The notes beneath the pieces were generated by a model. The model was not told the origin of the DNA. It saw only the letters and a program-made list of their open reading frames with translations, and searched no databases. Positions 36,701-46,804 of a stretch of 64,000 nucleotides of DNA are shown piece by piece. A program made the translations under genes and the position numbers. The stretch's first letter is position 1. Each line of letters starts with the position of its first letter. Origin of the DNA: Eriocheir sinensis (Eukaryota; Arthropoda; Malacostraca; Decapoda; Varunidae); the NCBI RefSeq assembly GCF_024679095.1, contig NC_066522.1:12100253-12164252 (forward strand). The letters run 5' to 3'.

Positions 36701-36979
36701 GTCTCCCAACAGGAAACATTTATATCAGCGGTTACCACCTCTTGAAATAATACCCTCGTAGTAGGTGGAGCCATGTACTGTATCTGGGTGGAGTTCCAGC
36801 ACGAAAAACGGTGTAGTATATTTGCGTTGTACTAGAATGGCGCAAGAGAGATGAGTCAGGCAACGGCGGGGGGAAAAAAATAAAAATATTAGCCCGCCCC
36901 GAGAAATACCGTCACCCGTAGGAGAGAGCACAGTAAGGATGAATGACTCTCGCATGGCTCAATGGGCGCCCAGCTCCAG

Positions 36980-37030
36980 ACAGCAGCCAATGGGAAGCCT
37001 GGAATGGCACAACGTCACCATAACGTCACG
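36980..37030 (+). promoter_or_regulatory. Putative promoter of Bcl-2 family gene: CCAAT and twin ACGTCA
   Basis: CAGCCAATGGG (CCAAT at 36987-36991) followed by two ACGTCA half-CREs at 37012-37017 and 37023-37028, 11 bp apart, then GGGGCGAGG. They lie 110-155 bases upstream of the ATG. The spacing places both half-sites on one face of the helix. Function is inferred from motif content only. Confidence 0.5.
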
Positions 37031-37140
37031 GGGCGAGGAGAGGGGAGTCGAAGGGGGGACACACCGCTCGCCTCGCACTCGCTCCGTTACCGTACAACAC
37101 CAGTCTTACGGCGGCTCACGGTGGGAGGACTCATACAACC

Positions 37141-37740
37141 ATGGCTCCTGAAGCGAAAAAGGAACCTGTGGCGTCTAAGCTTCCCTCCGATAGTGAAACG
37201 GACGAAGGCTTCCACTCCCCGTCCACCAGCAGATCAGAACTGAGGTGTAGCAAGGAGGAGGAGGCCCCGAAGGAGGAGGAGGAGAGCCCCGCACAGCCCC
37301 AAAACTCCACCACCACCACCACCACGGAAAGCCCAGACAATGACGTTATCAAGGCTCGCCGTCTCGCTGAGTTTACCGTGCAGGCTGTGACGGGGAAGAG
37401 CCAGAGCCGCCCCCAGGACCCTGTAGAGGAGACCCTGATCCGCTGTGTGAGGAGCATGATGCTGAAACATGAAATTCTCCTGCGAGGAATGATGCGACGG
37501 CTGGACGTGAGGCCGCAGACGGGGTACGATGCCTTTGTCGGGGTGGCCAACGAGCTCTTTGAGGGCCAGAAGAGGGCCGTCACGTGGGGGAGGGTGGTGG
37601 CCTTGTACGCCTTCGGGGCCCAGCTGGCGCTCCACTCCATCGAGAAGAAGGAGGAGGACTTCTGTGCCCGCATCGAGGAGTTCCTGGGCCAGTACGCCAG
37701 TGAGGTGCTGGTTCCCTTTGTCAAACAGGAAGGAGGATGG
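37141..37740 (+). CDS. Bcl-2 family protein (Mcl-1-like), exon 1
   Basis: ATG at 37141 (CAACCATGG, good context) begins 200 codons that end at TGG/GTGAGG in phase 0. Residues 1-68 are acidic, Ser/Thr/Glu/Pro-rich and PEST-like, as in Mcl-1. A BH3-position helix lies at about 96-110 (EETLIRCVRSMMLKHE), followed by LLRGMMRRLDV; BH1 at about 138-163 (ELFEGQKRAVTWGRVVALYA…FGAQLA); the start of BH2 at 193-200 (FVKQEGGW). Such proteins sit on mitochondrial or ER membranes and bind BH3 partners to control apoptosis. Odd points: the BH3 Gly-Asp is replaced by Arg-Ser, and the BH1 NWGR is TWGR. Pro- or anti-survival role cannot be settled here, though the layout favours Mcl-1-like anti-apoptotic function. 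Confidence 0.9.
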
Positions 37741-39929
37741 GTGAGGATGCTGCTGTTGTGTTTGGTGTTTTTTGCTTGTTTGGTGTGTGTGTGTGTGTGT
37801 GGAATGCTGGGAGTACTTTCTTTATCACTGGTGTGTGTGTGGCTGTTTGCTTGTAGTGTGTGTACGTAAGGAGTAGTACGTGTGGAGTAGGAGTGGCAGT
37901 AGTAGTAGTAGTAGTGTGGTTGGCTGCCTGTGTTTGGGTGTGGTGCAGTGCAGTGTTGGGCAGACTATTATATCGTGTTTGTTAATATGTATTGGCCTAT
38001 TCTGTATGTTTCTTTGTATGGCTGGCTTGCTGTATGCTGTAGCTTTGTGTTTTACTGTGGGTTTTTATTGCTTCGCATATTCCTGGCTGCTCAGTATAGG
38101 AGGCAAGATGTTGGTGCCATGTATTGCTGGCTACTTGTTTGCACTGTGTTGCTGGCTGACGCTGTGGATGTATGATAGGCAGACTGAACATCCATATATG
38201 GCTGATGAGTTATTTCTGATATGTATTGATGGCTGTGTGCTCCTGGCTGGCAGTATTTATGTACTGTATGGCTAGTTGGCTGTTTTGATGCTGGGGTTGT
38301 TAGCATGGCGTGTAAGGTTTGGTCTGACTTTTTGCATACCTTTTTTTTGTGTGTGGAAGACTGTGTAAAGCTCTATTTGTCTGATTGCTCTATTATTGTG
38401 TGTGGTGTGCATTATAAAATATCCACAACCTCCTGTCTGCTTGCATTTGGTGGTGCTAATTTATTTTTATTTTTCAGTAGCTTCATCTTTTGATATTTAT
38501 GCCAATTTCCCTTTGATCATGTTTTAGATTTCATCTTGCCAATTGCATGAATTGTATTGATGGTTCTATGCTTTGGAAGTATTCCAGAGGGTGTTGATTA
38601 TGCACAGTGTTTTGAATATGTATGTAACCTTACATTTAGGGGACAGCATATTCCATGCTTTTCTAAAACTACTTTTAAGCATGTGATATATGTACTTTAC
38701 TTATGGTTAGAATTGACAATCATCATAGAGCTATAATGTCAATGGCATTTTCCATGCATGCTTTAATAGCTGTTGATCGCTGGTTGCAAGGATTTTTGAT
38801 GACGTGAAGCTAGTGGGTTTAACATTCTTGTTTGAATTCTTAAAAAAAAAAAATGCTTATCCCTACAGTTGGTGATGCACATTATTGTCAAAGGACAATG
38901 GTCCCCAACCTTTAGCAGGCTCCAAGTTCATTCAGTGAGGGTACTGGAGGGGAATTGTGAGTCACGAGCTTGATCAGACCATGGTGAAAGTACACATGCA
39001 CACTCATGCACAATGTAAAAGATAATGCATTCTCACTTATTCTTCAGATTAGAATTATGTATGGTGTGCAAATAGATATTTCCTTTGTTGTCCTATAGTG
39101 AGAAGACTGGCTCTGCATTCTTTCCTCTAGCTAGTAGGTATAAGAAATGTAATTTGTGGCTACTATTCTCATGCTGTTATGTAGGTGACTCATCTAGACG
39201 TGATTTACTTGGATTTCAAGATCTTCTTAGTTGAGAAGTCTAATTCGCACAAGTACCGTATGTAGAACTAAAGCATGAATTTAGTCTGGATCCTTTAGTA
39301 CCCAAAATTTTGGTTGGTTGGCTTTGCTTTTTAATCCTGTTACTTTGAAAAGTAATTTCTACTTTCAATTCCATAGCATTTAACTTGAAAATTATTTCAA
39401 GCTGAGATGCACTCACCATCATCATAATTAGAAAATGGGTTATAAATGAAAGTGGCTGCTGACAGTACAACAGTGAAATTTGCATACCTTTTCTTGATAT
39501 TATCCAAAATTATGCCATGGTCATTGTATGCATGAACATTCCAGTCCAATTCTTCCTCTTTAGATTTAACAATTTCTGCAGGGTAGGAAAGTGCTGTATA
39601 GGCCCACAAGTCATTCGAGACCTTTACAACTTAAGCATACTGATGAATGCATTTACATAACTTACATATGTGGAAGTTTTCATTTTGATACTAAATCAGC
39701 TAACCACTCTGAATCACTGAGCTCTTCATGTGGGTCCCTTTTTGTGCAAAATGTCTTGTTTTTATGATGTAGCTGTTCAAAGCTGGAGCACCGTTCTCTT
39801 TTTTTAACCAACATTTCTATGCATAAGACTCGCTCACCATACTGTGCACTCACTTCATGTGGAAGAGCCTTGAATAGCTTGTACTAAAGAAGTATAATAT
39901 GGATAGAATTAAATTTTCACACACCTTAT

Positions 39930-40228
39930 TGTGTATTGGTTAGCACACCTAGCTATGAATCTGCAGACCTGGGTTCAATGCTGGTCTGGTGCAGTCAGCA
40001 TCCAACTCACCAAATTATTTGTCCTCCCTTTCATGTTGGTTGATAAAGGAATACCACATGTGGGAATGCTAGGGAAAGTAAACTGAGGTAATCCGGATGT
40101 CACACTTGTCCTGTGACCTTGGGTAATGGGTTCCTACCCATCATAGGCTCATAGGTCCTTGAGATGGAGATTAGCACCAAGGCCACACACAACTGAGTGA
40201 ATGGCCCCAGCTTTGCCTCTCCTTACCT
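39930..40228 (+). mobile_element. SINE-B, + copy of inverted pair
   Basis: Head TGTGTATTGGTTAGCACACC and CTGGGTTCAATGCTGG; tail with GGTTGATAAAGGAATACCAC, GATGTCACACTTGTCC, GGGTAATGGGTTCCTACCCA. Full length relative to the minus copy beside it. Confidence 0.85.
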
Positions 40229-40231
40229 TCA

Positions 40232-40545
40232 TTTATATGGTAAGGTAAAGTTGTGGGCATACGCCAGGCTGCGCTTGGTGTTCATCTCCATCATAATGGC
40301 CCTTGAGCCTGTGATGGGTGATAACCCATCACCCCAGGACATGGGCCAGTGTGACATCTAAGTTACTACAGTTTACCTTCCCCAGGTTTTCCTAGGTATA
40401 TGTCCAGTTATTGACCAGGTTAAAAGGAAGGATGAACTGCAGGATGGGCTATACGGTGACTGCCTAGGCTGGGATTCAAACCAGGGCCTGTAGATTTTTA
40501 GCTAGGCATGCTAACCACTGCACCAATATAGCCATAGTCAATTAT
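40232..40545 (-). mobile_element. SINE-B, - copy of inverted pair
   Basis: On the minus strand: GGTGCAGTGGTTAGCATGCC, GGTTTGAATCCCAGCC (B-box-like), then the same tail, including GGTGATGGGTTATCACCCAT. The two tails face each other within a few bases. Confidence 0.87.
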
Positions 40546-40835
40546 ATTTTTAATGAAAAGCTTGTTAATAAATGGGGCGAATACAGCATCATTTTTCTTT
40601 TTTTAAGTGACAAAACCAACATTGCTACCTATCACTGAAGGAGCACTTTGTTGTTATTGTTACAAACCTTGAAGAGGCTGCAGGTTCCCTCAATACATTT
40701 GCATCAGAAGAGCATGTTGCCTCTGGTAATATAGGCATGTATCATGCTACCCCAATGATACTCCTCACAGGGTTGTTTTTGTAAGAAACAATCTTGTGTG
40801 GAGGAGGCAAAGGTGGTGCTTACAAAGCTCGTATT

Positions 40836-41058
40836 TTAACCCAGTAACAGTGACGGGCCAAATTTGTGGCTTTACCGTGTACCAGCGAAGGGCCAAATTT
40901 TTGCCATGATTTAACCCCCCCAAAAATAGATGATGCATAAACTGATCACAAATGCATTGATATATATTATGAAATGGTTTGTGTGAGTGATGATTTCTTC
41001 TCATTAATTCGCTTAGAGGGGCCTTTAAGAAACATGATCCCTGCAGCTACTGGGTTAA
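40836..41058. mobile_element. piggyBac-like MITE, copy 2
   Basis: TTAA at 40836-40839 and 41055-41058; ends CCCAGTAACAGTGACGGG and, inward from the right, CCCAGTAGCTGCAGGGATC. The interior is shared with copy 1 at 18760-18947, plus a local duplication of GGGCCAAATTT…. Same family in introns of two different genes. Confidence 0.82.
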
Positions 41059-41716
41059 GTAGGTTGATGGATTCTGCCACTTAGAGAATGGGAAGATGGC
41101 CTGCATGTAGACTTGAAACACTTAATGATTCATCAGCTGCTGCTCTTACCTGTTATGTTTAAATGACTAATGAAATGCAACCTTTTGTTAGCAGGAAGTC
41201 TAACAAAACAGCACTTATTTGTGTGTAAATAATTTATACTTACCATTGGCATGTTTCATTTATCATATTTTTTGGAATATACTTTGTGTGTAATGCAATT
41301 CCACTGAGGCAACATTTCAGCAATGTGGCATGCTGCATGTCACATAGGCCAAGTGTGTGTAGCATGCAACAGCTGGCAACACATTGCCCATAGAATGTGA
41401 CTTCCTACCCATTGTGAGAAGGATCCCATATTGAAACCAAGATGAAATGGTCTAAAGAAAAAACAAATAGGATTTCTGGAAAAATATACAAAACTTGTGG
41501 CTTTATGGGATATACACTTGGAAGAATACAAGAGTAACTAGGCTAAACTAGATGCACAGTGGGGAATTATTATTATTATTATTATAGTAGTATACTGTTC
41601 CACCTCAAGTGACACCAAATATGAAGAAACTTTAGTAACAGTCTGTACATTTTTGTAGTTTGTGCTCTGATTCTCAGAACAAAAAGAAGCTTATTAATAT
41701 ACTTTATCATTTTCAG

Positions 41717-41839
41717 ACCAAAATCTGTGAGGAGTTCCCAGCTGAGGTGGATCTAGAGAGCAAGGCCTGGAAGGTGCTGACCTGGACTGCCATTGGTCTT
41801 GGTCTTGCAGCCACTGCCTCCTTCTTCACCAGTCACTGA
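41717..41839 (+). CDS. Bcl-2 family protein, exon 2 (tail anchor)
   Basis: Acceptor CATTTTCAG/ACC in phase 0; 40 codons and TGA at 41837-41839, completing a 240-aa protein. Encodes TKICEEFPAEVDLESKAWKV, then the C-terminal membrane anchor LTWTAIGLGLAATASFF and TSH. Splitting the Bcl-2 fold just after the BH2 Trp is the usual intron position in this family, which supports the join. Confidence 0.92.
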   Translation, partial: TKICEEFPAEVDLESKAWKVLTWTAIGLGLAATASFFTSH

Positions 41840-43563
41840 GCAGTGCCCTCCCCCTCTGCTCCTCTGCACTGCCAGGCCTGGGCATAAGTGACTGGACTCT
41901 TTATGTTGCTGAGGAGCCTCAGGAAGGGCATCCGTTCTGTTCATTGCACTTTGGCCCAGCCACACACTACAGTCTTTCGCACAAAGTGAATCTCATTATA
42001 TAATATGTCCTGTTTGTGGACAGAGTATTCCCTCCTCATAGCCCACAGCCGTGCTCCACTGCTCTCCATATCACAGCAGTGTGGCGTATGAATATTGTGG
42101 CCACCCTCCATGTGTTGGCCAGGAAAGGGGGTTGTTGTGTTTAAGTCATGATTGTGGCAGTGACAGCTTCAGTAAATTTTCTTTTCATTATACCTAGCTT
42201 TGGTTAGTTTTTTCTTGAAGCTATATTTTTGTATGCAACTTACAAAGTCTCCCCAAATCTATTTTCTACATGTATCCCCTAGGATTGGCACAATCATTGT
42301 GTATATTTAGTTTTTGGCTAATTGGTAGCACACATTAGTTTAGTCACAATTTATGGTTTGTTTTTACAGGTATATCACAAGTTTCTGCATACATTCCCAG
42401 TCATGTCAGAATTTAAAGATATTCAGAAGGAACATTATTTTAGTATGTTCTATGTAATTAAATTTCATACCTAATGCCTTGCATTTCAGCAAAAATATTC
42501 ATATATAAATGTTTAGCTTTGTTTTCAGGCAGTCCTATATGATGCATTAGCACAGTTACGTGTAAACATGTTGAAGGTTTCTCGCTAGAGAGGCAGATGA
42601 GTATGAGTAACAACATTAAGTAGAGTTTATATTTAACCACTTCCATTTTGGTGTGTTTGAGTATGTGGGTCATTCCAAGATTAGTGGAATGCCAACTTGT
42701 TTACAAGAGTGAATTCTATTTCAAATGAACACTGCATAGGCTACATTTATTTTAGCCCCACAAAAGTGTAAGGAATGCAGTGTTTTCATCAGTGTATACG
42801 AGTGATGGTGTGTGTGTGCCTGCGTGACAATGCCGTGCTGCGTGGTGTTAGTGTCTCGGTGCATTTGTTGGTAACTTGGCCAAGGCAGGAGGAAGAGGAG
42901 TTGGCCGGCCAATAACCTGAAAGTGAGTGGTGGGTGGGAGCAACCCAGACTCAATCAAGAACAGTGATGATCTCTCGGAACAGTCGTTTCGACCTCGCAT
43001 ATCCGACCACGTAATTTTCTAAGTTTAAAAGTCTTTTATATCCATTTATTTTTTCCTTTTTGTCTTTTTATTTTTTTAGAAAATCCACAGTGGTCCCTTG
43101 TGTTGGGCCATATCATTGGAATATGTATGTATAACCCCACCATGTCTGAGAAAAACAACAATGCAGTTTCATCTTTCTAATATTGAAAGAAAAAGATTAT
43201 ACATATTGTACATAGTGAATAGCTTGCCTTTGTATCTTTATAACTTATCACTAACCAACCTATCTAGTCAGTCTCTAGGTTCTTGTTAGCGGTGAGGCAA
43301 GTGCAGTGCTCCCAGGCACCAATGGTTTTATTTCTCCAGTGCTTTTATTTTTTTATGATTCTGTCTGTGATTCCCTAAAATGTTTATTTTTACCAAGTAT
43401 GAGGTTATATTTGTGTACACGCTGCCCTGAGCCCGCATCTGCCCCACCAATGATGTACAGAGAATAATGAGGTTACAAGTGCAACACTTTGTTAAGGTTT
43501 ATGTAGCCGACTTGAAGTGTGTCTCATTTGGGTAGTATTTCATGTGACCACATTGTCAATAAA
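41840..43563 (+). other. Probable 3' UTR of Bcl-2 family gene
   Basis: No competing gene; an AATAAA at 43558-43563 is a candidate poly(A) signal about 1.7 kb after the stop. The extent of the UTR is inference. Confidence 0.45.
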
Positions 43564-43894
43564 CCAAAAGGCACTAGATTCTGGAGGTGTTGTATTATTG
43601 ATGCCTTGTTGCAAAATTTTGGACAATCAGATAAAATGAACTTGTTCCAATATATTGGTAAAGTGATGGTTGTGCATCGGTAAAGGAAGAGTTGGGGCAC
43701 GTAAAAGCTGCGTGTGTTCCCAGTGCTCGTCTGTCTCATTGGCCCTTTTACTCATGGATGGTAATAAGCTCATTATTCCGGGAGAATATTAGCCAACTTT
43801 GAGAGTGTAGCAGCACAAGCTGTGCAATGTGAGAAGGCAGCAATATAATTATAATAACAATTATTATTATTTTTTTTATAATTATCATGATTGC

Positions 43895-44236
<342 letters not shown>

Positions 44237-44307
44237 AACAATAATAATTACAACATTAAACTAACTCTGAAAACGGTATTAGTCAATATGCGTAATATCA
44301 GGATGCT

Positions 44308-44312
<5 letters not shown>

Positions 44313-44370
<58 letters not shown>
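44313..44370 (+). repeat. (GA)n microsatellite
   Basis: 58-bp GA run about 80 bases from the (TA)n block. Confidence 0.95.
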
Positions 44371-44376
<6 letters not shown>

Positions 44377-44464
44377 TCTCCCTCTAAGGATTTCCTTTCA
44401 GTTTGAAATGTCTGCAGGCAAGTTTACGTCATTCCTCAATAATAATGACAATCAACTTCATCGT

Positions 44465-44775
44465 ACACACACACACACACACTCCACTCCGTGGCGTAAC
44501 TGGTTAGAGCGCTGCGCTGCCAGGCTTTACAGCCTGACAGGGCGGCGGTTCGAGTCCCGCTCAGGCCGAATTCTTTCCGTTGACTAGGAGTGGTTACTGT
44601 TCCCCCTTGAGCAAGGGGGATGGGGTGTGTGGTGTGTGAGGTCCTGGCTGTACCCATAGATCGATTATAAAGAGCGCTTGCTCATGCCGGGAGGGTACTT
44701 GCTGGGGATTACGAGTCCAACACGTGATCAGCCCGTGGCCCGTGGTGAACACAATCGAACACACACACAAAGCTC
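44465..44775 (+). mobile_element. SINE-A full-length copy
   Basis: Best-preserved copy. A-box-like GTGGCGTAACTGGTTAGAGC at 44491-44510, B-box GCGGTTCGAGTCCCGCTC at about 44545-44562. The first about 75 bases could almost fold as a tRNA, but the 3' half is a non-tRNA tail (GAGTGGTTACTGTTCCCCC, GGGAGGGTACTTGCTGGGG). (CA)n flanks the 5' side (44465-44482) and the 3' end (44759-44769). Confidence 0.88.
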
Positions 44776-45299
44776 TAAAGTTCATTCGGGGAGAGTGTGT
44801 TGGTGGTAGCGAGTGTTCTAACTTCTAAGTGCTAATCGGTTCACGGACAGAGAAAATCATATCCGCCAGGGTTACTTTATTGGACATGGAGCTCATCAGC
44901 TCATCGACACAAGGACAACACATATGATAGGTGTGTTGTTTGTGTGAATGTTGTTGTGTGTTGTTTGTTAACATTAAGTGTTGGTGTGTGTGTGGAACAA
45001 TGTGGTACAGGTGACAACAAGAGAACGTGACACGGACACAGAAAAGGTAAACGAATACAGAAAAATTTAACGCGATGAAGACGCGACAAGACAGACTGAC
45101 AGACAGTGACGATGGACATTACATGAAAACACCGAGAATCTTAGTCTCTCTTTGCAGCACCCCATTTTCTTGTCACTGAGGGGAAGGAACACGGAATTTG
45201 AGCGGTGACTGCTACAAGTGTAGGGACTGGTGGCGATCGCGAGTCCAGAGCGTGATGAGACCATGGCGAATGGCGCACACTTTTGGTCGGTTTTCTCAG

Positions 45300-45490
45300 A
45301 CGTTTCAGTCTCTCATATCAACTATTTCCTAGGGCCAGAAAGAAGTCAGTCGGATTTTAATGATTTTTTTTCGCAATCATGGTAGCCTTCAGAAGAATAG
45401 ACTACTACCCAGGGTCATAAAACTACCCCTAGAAATGCCCCAGACCCATACGAGAGCCTTGGTAAATGCGTGATTGGACGCCGAAATTGT
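45300..45490 (+). repeat. Fold-back family single arm
   Basis: GACGTTTCAGTCTCTCATAT, CAACTATTTCCTAGGGCCAG, CATAAAACTACCCCTAGAAA and TTGGACGCCGAAATTG in family order. Confidence 0.75.
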
Positions 45491-45999
45491 TATAATAAGA
45501 ATGAGTCATTCAATGGCGGATACCCGGGGGAGAGCTCACACCCACCGCCTTGGTTACTGCCTTCAGGCCACGTCTTATTCTTTATGACGGTGTTGTTTTT
45601 GATTACCGTACACTTACTGATGCGGTATATCTGTTTCGTAAATACTAATATAATTTTCTACATGATAAATGGAAACAAACCAATTTCGAGATTTCACAAG
45701 CTTATCTTACCACTTCACTCAATGATGTTTCTTTGCTGACATGTTTATCTGCCACTAACCAATAACACTCATAGTATTCCTACTTTTAGCAGCTTTTATA
45801 GCAGTGTTTCTCTCTGTAAACTGCTTCCCGGAATGTGAATACCTCATATAATTATGTAAATAGTTGTCAGCATCAGCTTTCATTAACAATGCTGATGGTC
45901 TCAAATTTGAACTAAAAATGAGTCTACTACGGTCATTTCACACCGCGGGAACCCAGGGGGAATGTGACCTGACGAGCCCGACCTAATACATGACATTAG

Positions 46000-46128
46000 G
46001 CTTTTTTTTTTTCTTACAACAAAGGAGACAGCTCAAGGGCACAAAAAAGTAAACAGTAATAAAAAAAAGCCCGCTACTCGCTGCTCACAGAAAGAAACCA
46101 AAGAGGTGGCCGAAAGAGAGGTCAATTT
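46000..46128 (-). mobile_element. 3'-end fragment of Jockey-like LINE
   Basis: Minus strand reproduces the tail of copy 2: TTGACCTCTCTTTCGGCCAC, GAGCAGCGAGTAGCGGGC and CCCTTGAGCTGTCTCCTTTG, ending in poly(A). Well preserved, so relatively recent. Confidence 0.85.
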
Positions 46129-46129
46129 T

Positions 46130-46303
46130 TACGTCCAAGATGCAAACCCCGCGTAAAACTATCACCAGGATCACTAAAACAGTTCATGGAAATCTCAACA
46201 ACTTCTACGAGAGGCTTTTGAAACAGGCGTACAGAGGCGTCGATAGGTTTGAAAATACGAGTCCAGGAAGAATGAGCCATGCCGGGAAATATGATCATCG
46301 CGT
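46130..46303 (+). repeat. Fold-back family partial arm
   Basis: GTAAAACTATCACCAGGATC, CATGGAAATCTCAACAACTT and CTACGAGAGGCTTTTG match the arm in order; more diverged. Confidence 0.6.
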
Positions 46304-46728
46304 GTAGCCTATTCTCAGACGCTTCGACCTCCCACATTAACCATTTCCAAAGCCAGAAAAGGAGATTAATCGGGTTTTCATGATTTTTTTTTCCACTTTC
46401 ATGGTACAGAAGAAGGGTCACAGTACTACCAGGGTCATTCAACTACCCGTGAAAATGCCCAAACCGCCTACGAAAACCTTATCAAATATGTGTTCTTTTG
46501 CACCGAAAGACCCGTGTTCTCAAACCTTTCGGCGCCCAATTACACATATTTGACAAGGCTTTCGCAGGCGTTTCGGGCATTTTCAGGTGCACTTTAATGG
46601 CCCTGGTGGTTGTTTAACTCTTCTTCTGTACCATGAACTTGAATTAAAACTCATGAAAGCCCGATTAACTTCCATTTTGACCTTTGAAAATAGTTGATGT
46701 GCGAGGTGGAAGCGTCTGAAAATACCGC
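46304..46728. mobile_element. Fold-back element with ~200-bp inverted arms
   Basis: Left arm 46304-46510 and right arm 46511-46728 are near reverse complements. Outer ends TATTCTCAGACGCTTCGACC and, inward from the right, TATTTTCAGACGCTTCCACC. Both arms contain CATGGTACAGAAGAAG, CAAATATGTGT and GCGCC/GCACC GAAAG. Almost nothing lies between the arms. Single arms recur across the window. Confidence 0.85.
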
Positions 46729-46804
46729 CCTTTAATTAGGATGCGGGCCATGATGTCACGCTTTTGTCTTCGTGTGACGCTGCCGTGCCAACGTTTTACG
46801 GACA

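Larger units (their letters stand above)
37741..41716 (+). other. Bcl-2 family intron (3,976 bp)
   Basis: GTGAGG…TTTCAG. The first 500 bases are TG-rich. It holds a SINE pair (39930-40545), a piggyBac-like MITE (40836-41058) and a short SINE-A tail stub (38935-38990). No internal exon found. Confidence 0.85.

Noticed and set aside
37131..37724. 197-aa minus frame opposite the Bcl-2 exon
   Set aside because: Shadow of a GC-rich coding exon; no recognisable motif and no upstream signals.
39397..39609. 70-codon minus frame in the Bcl-2 intron
   Set aside because: Peptide looks protein-like but has no splice context, start support or family I recognise; left unannotated.
44488..44570. A tRNA gene
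   Set aside because: A- and B-box words are present, but the acceptor arms do not pair as a mature tRNA and a SINE tail shared with other copies follows; annotated as a SINE.
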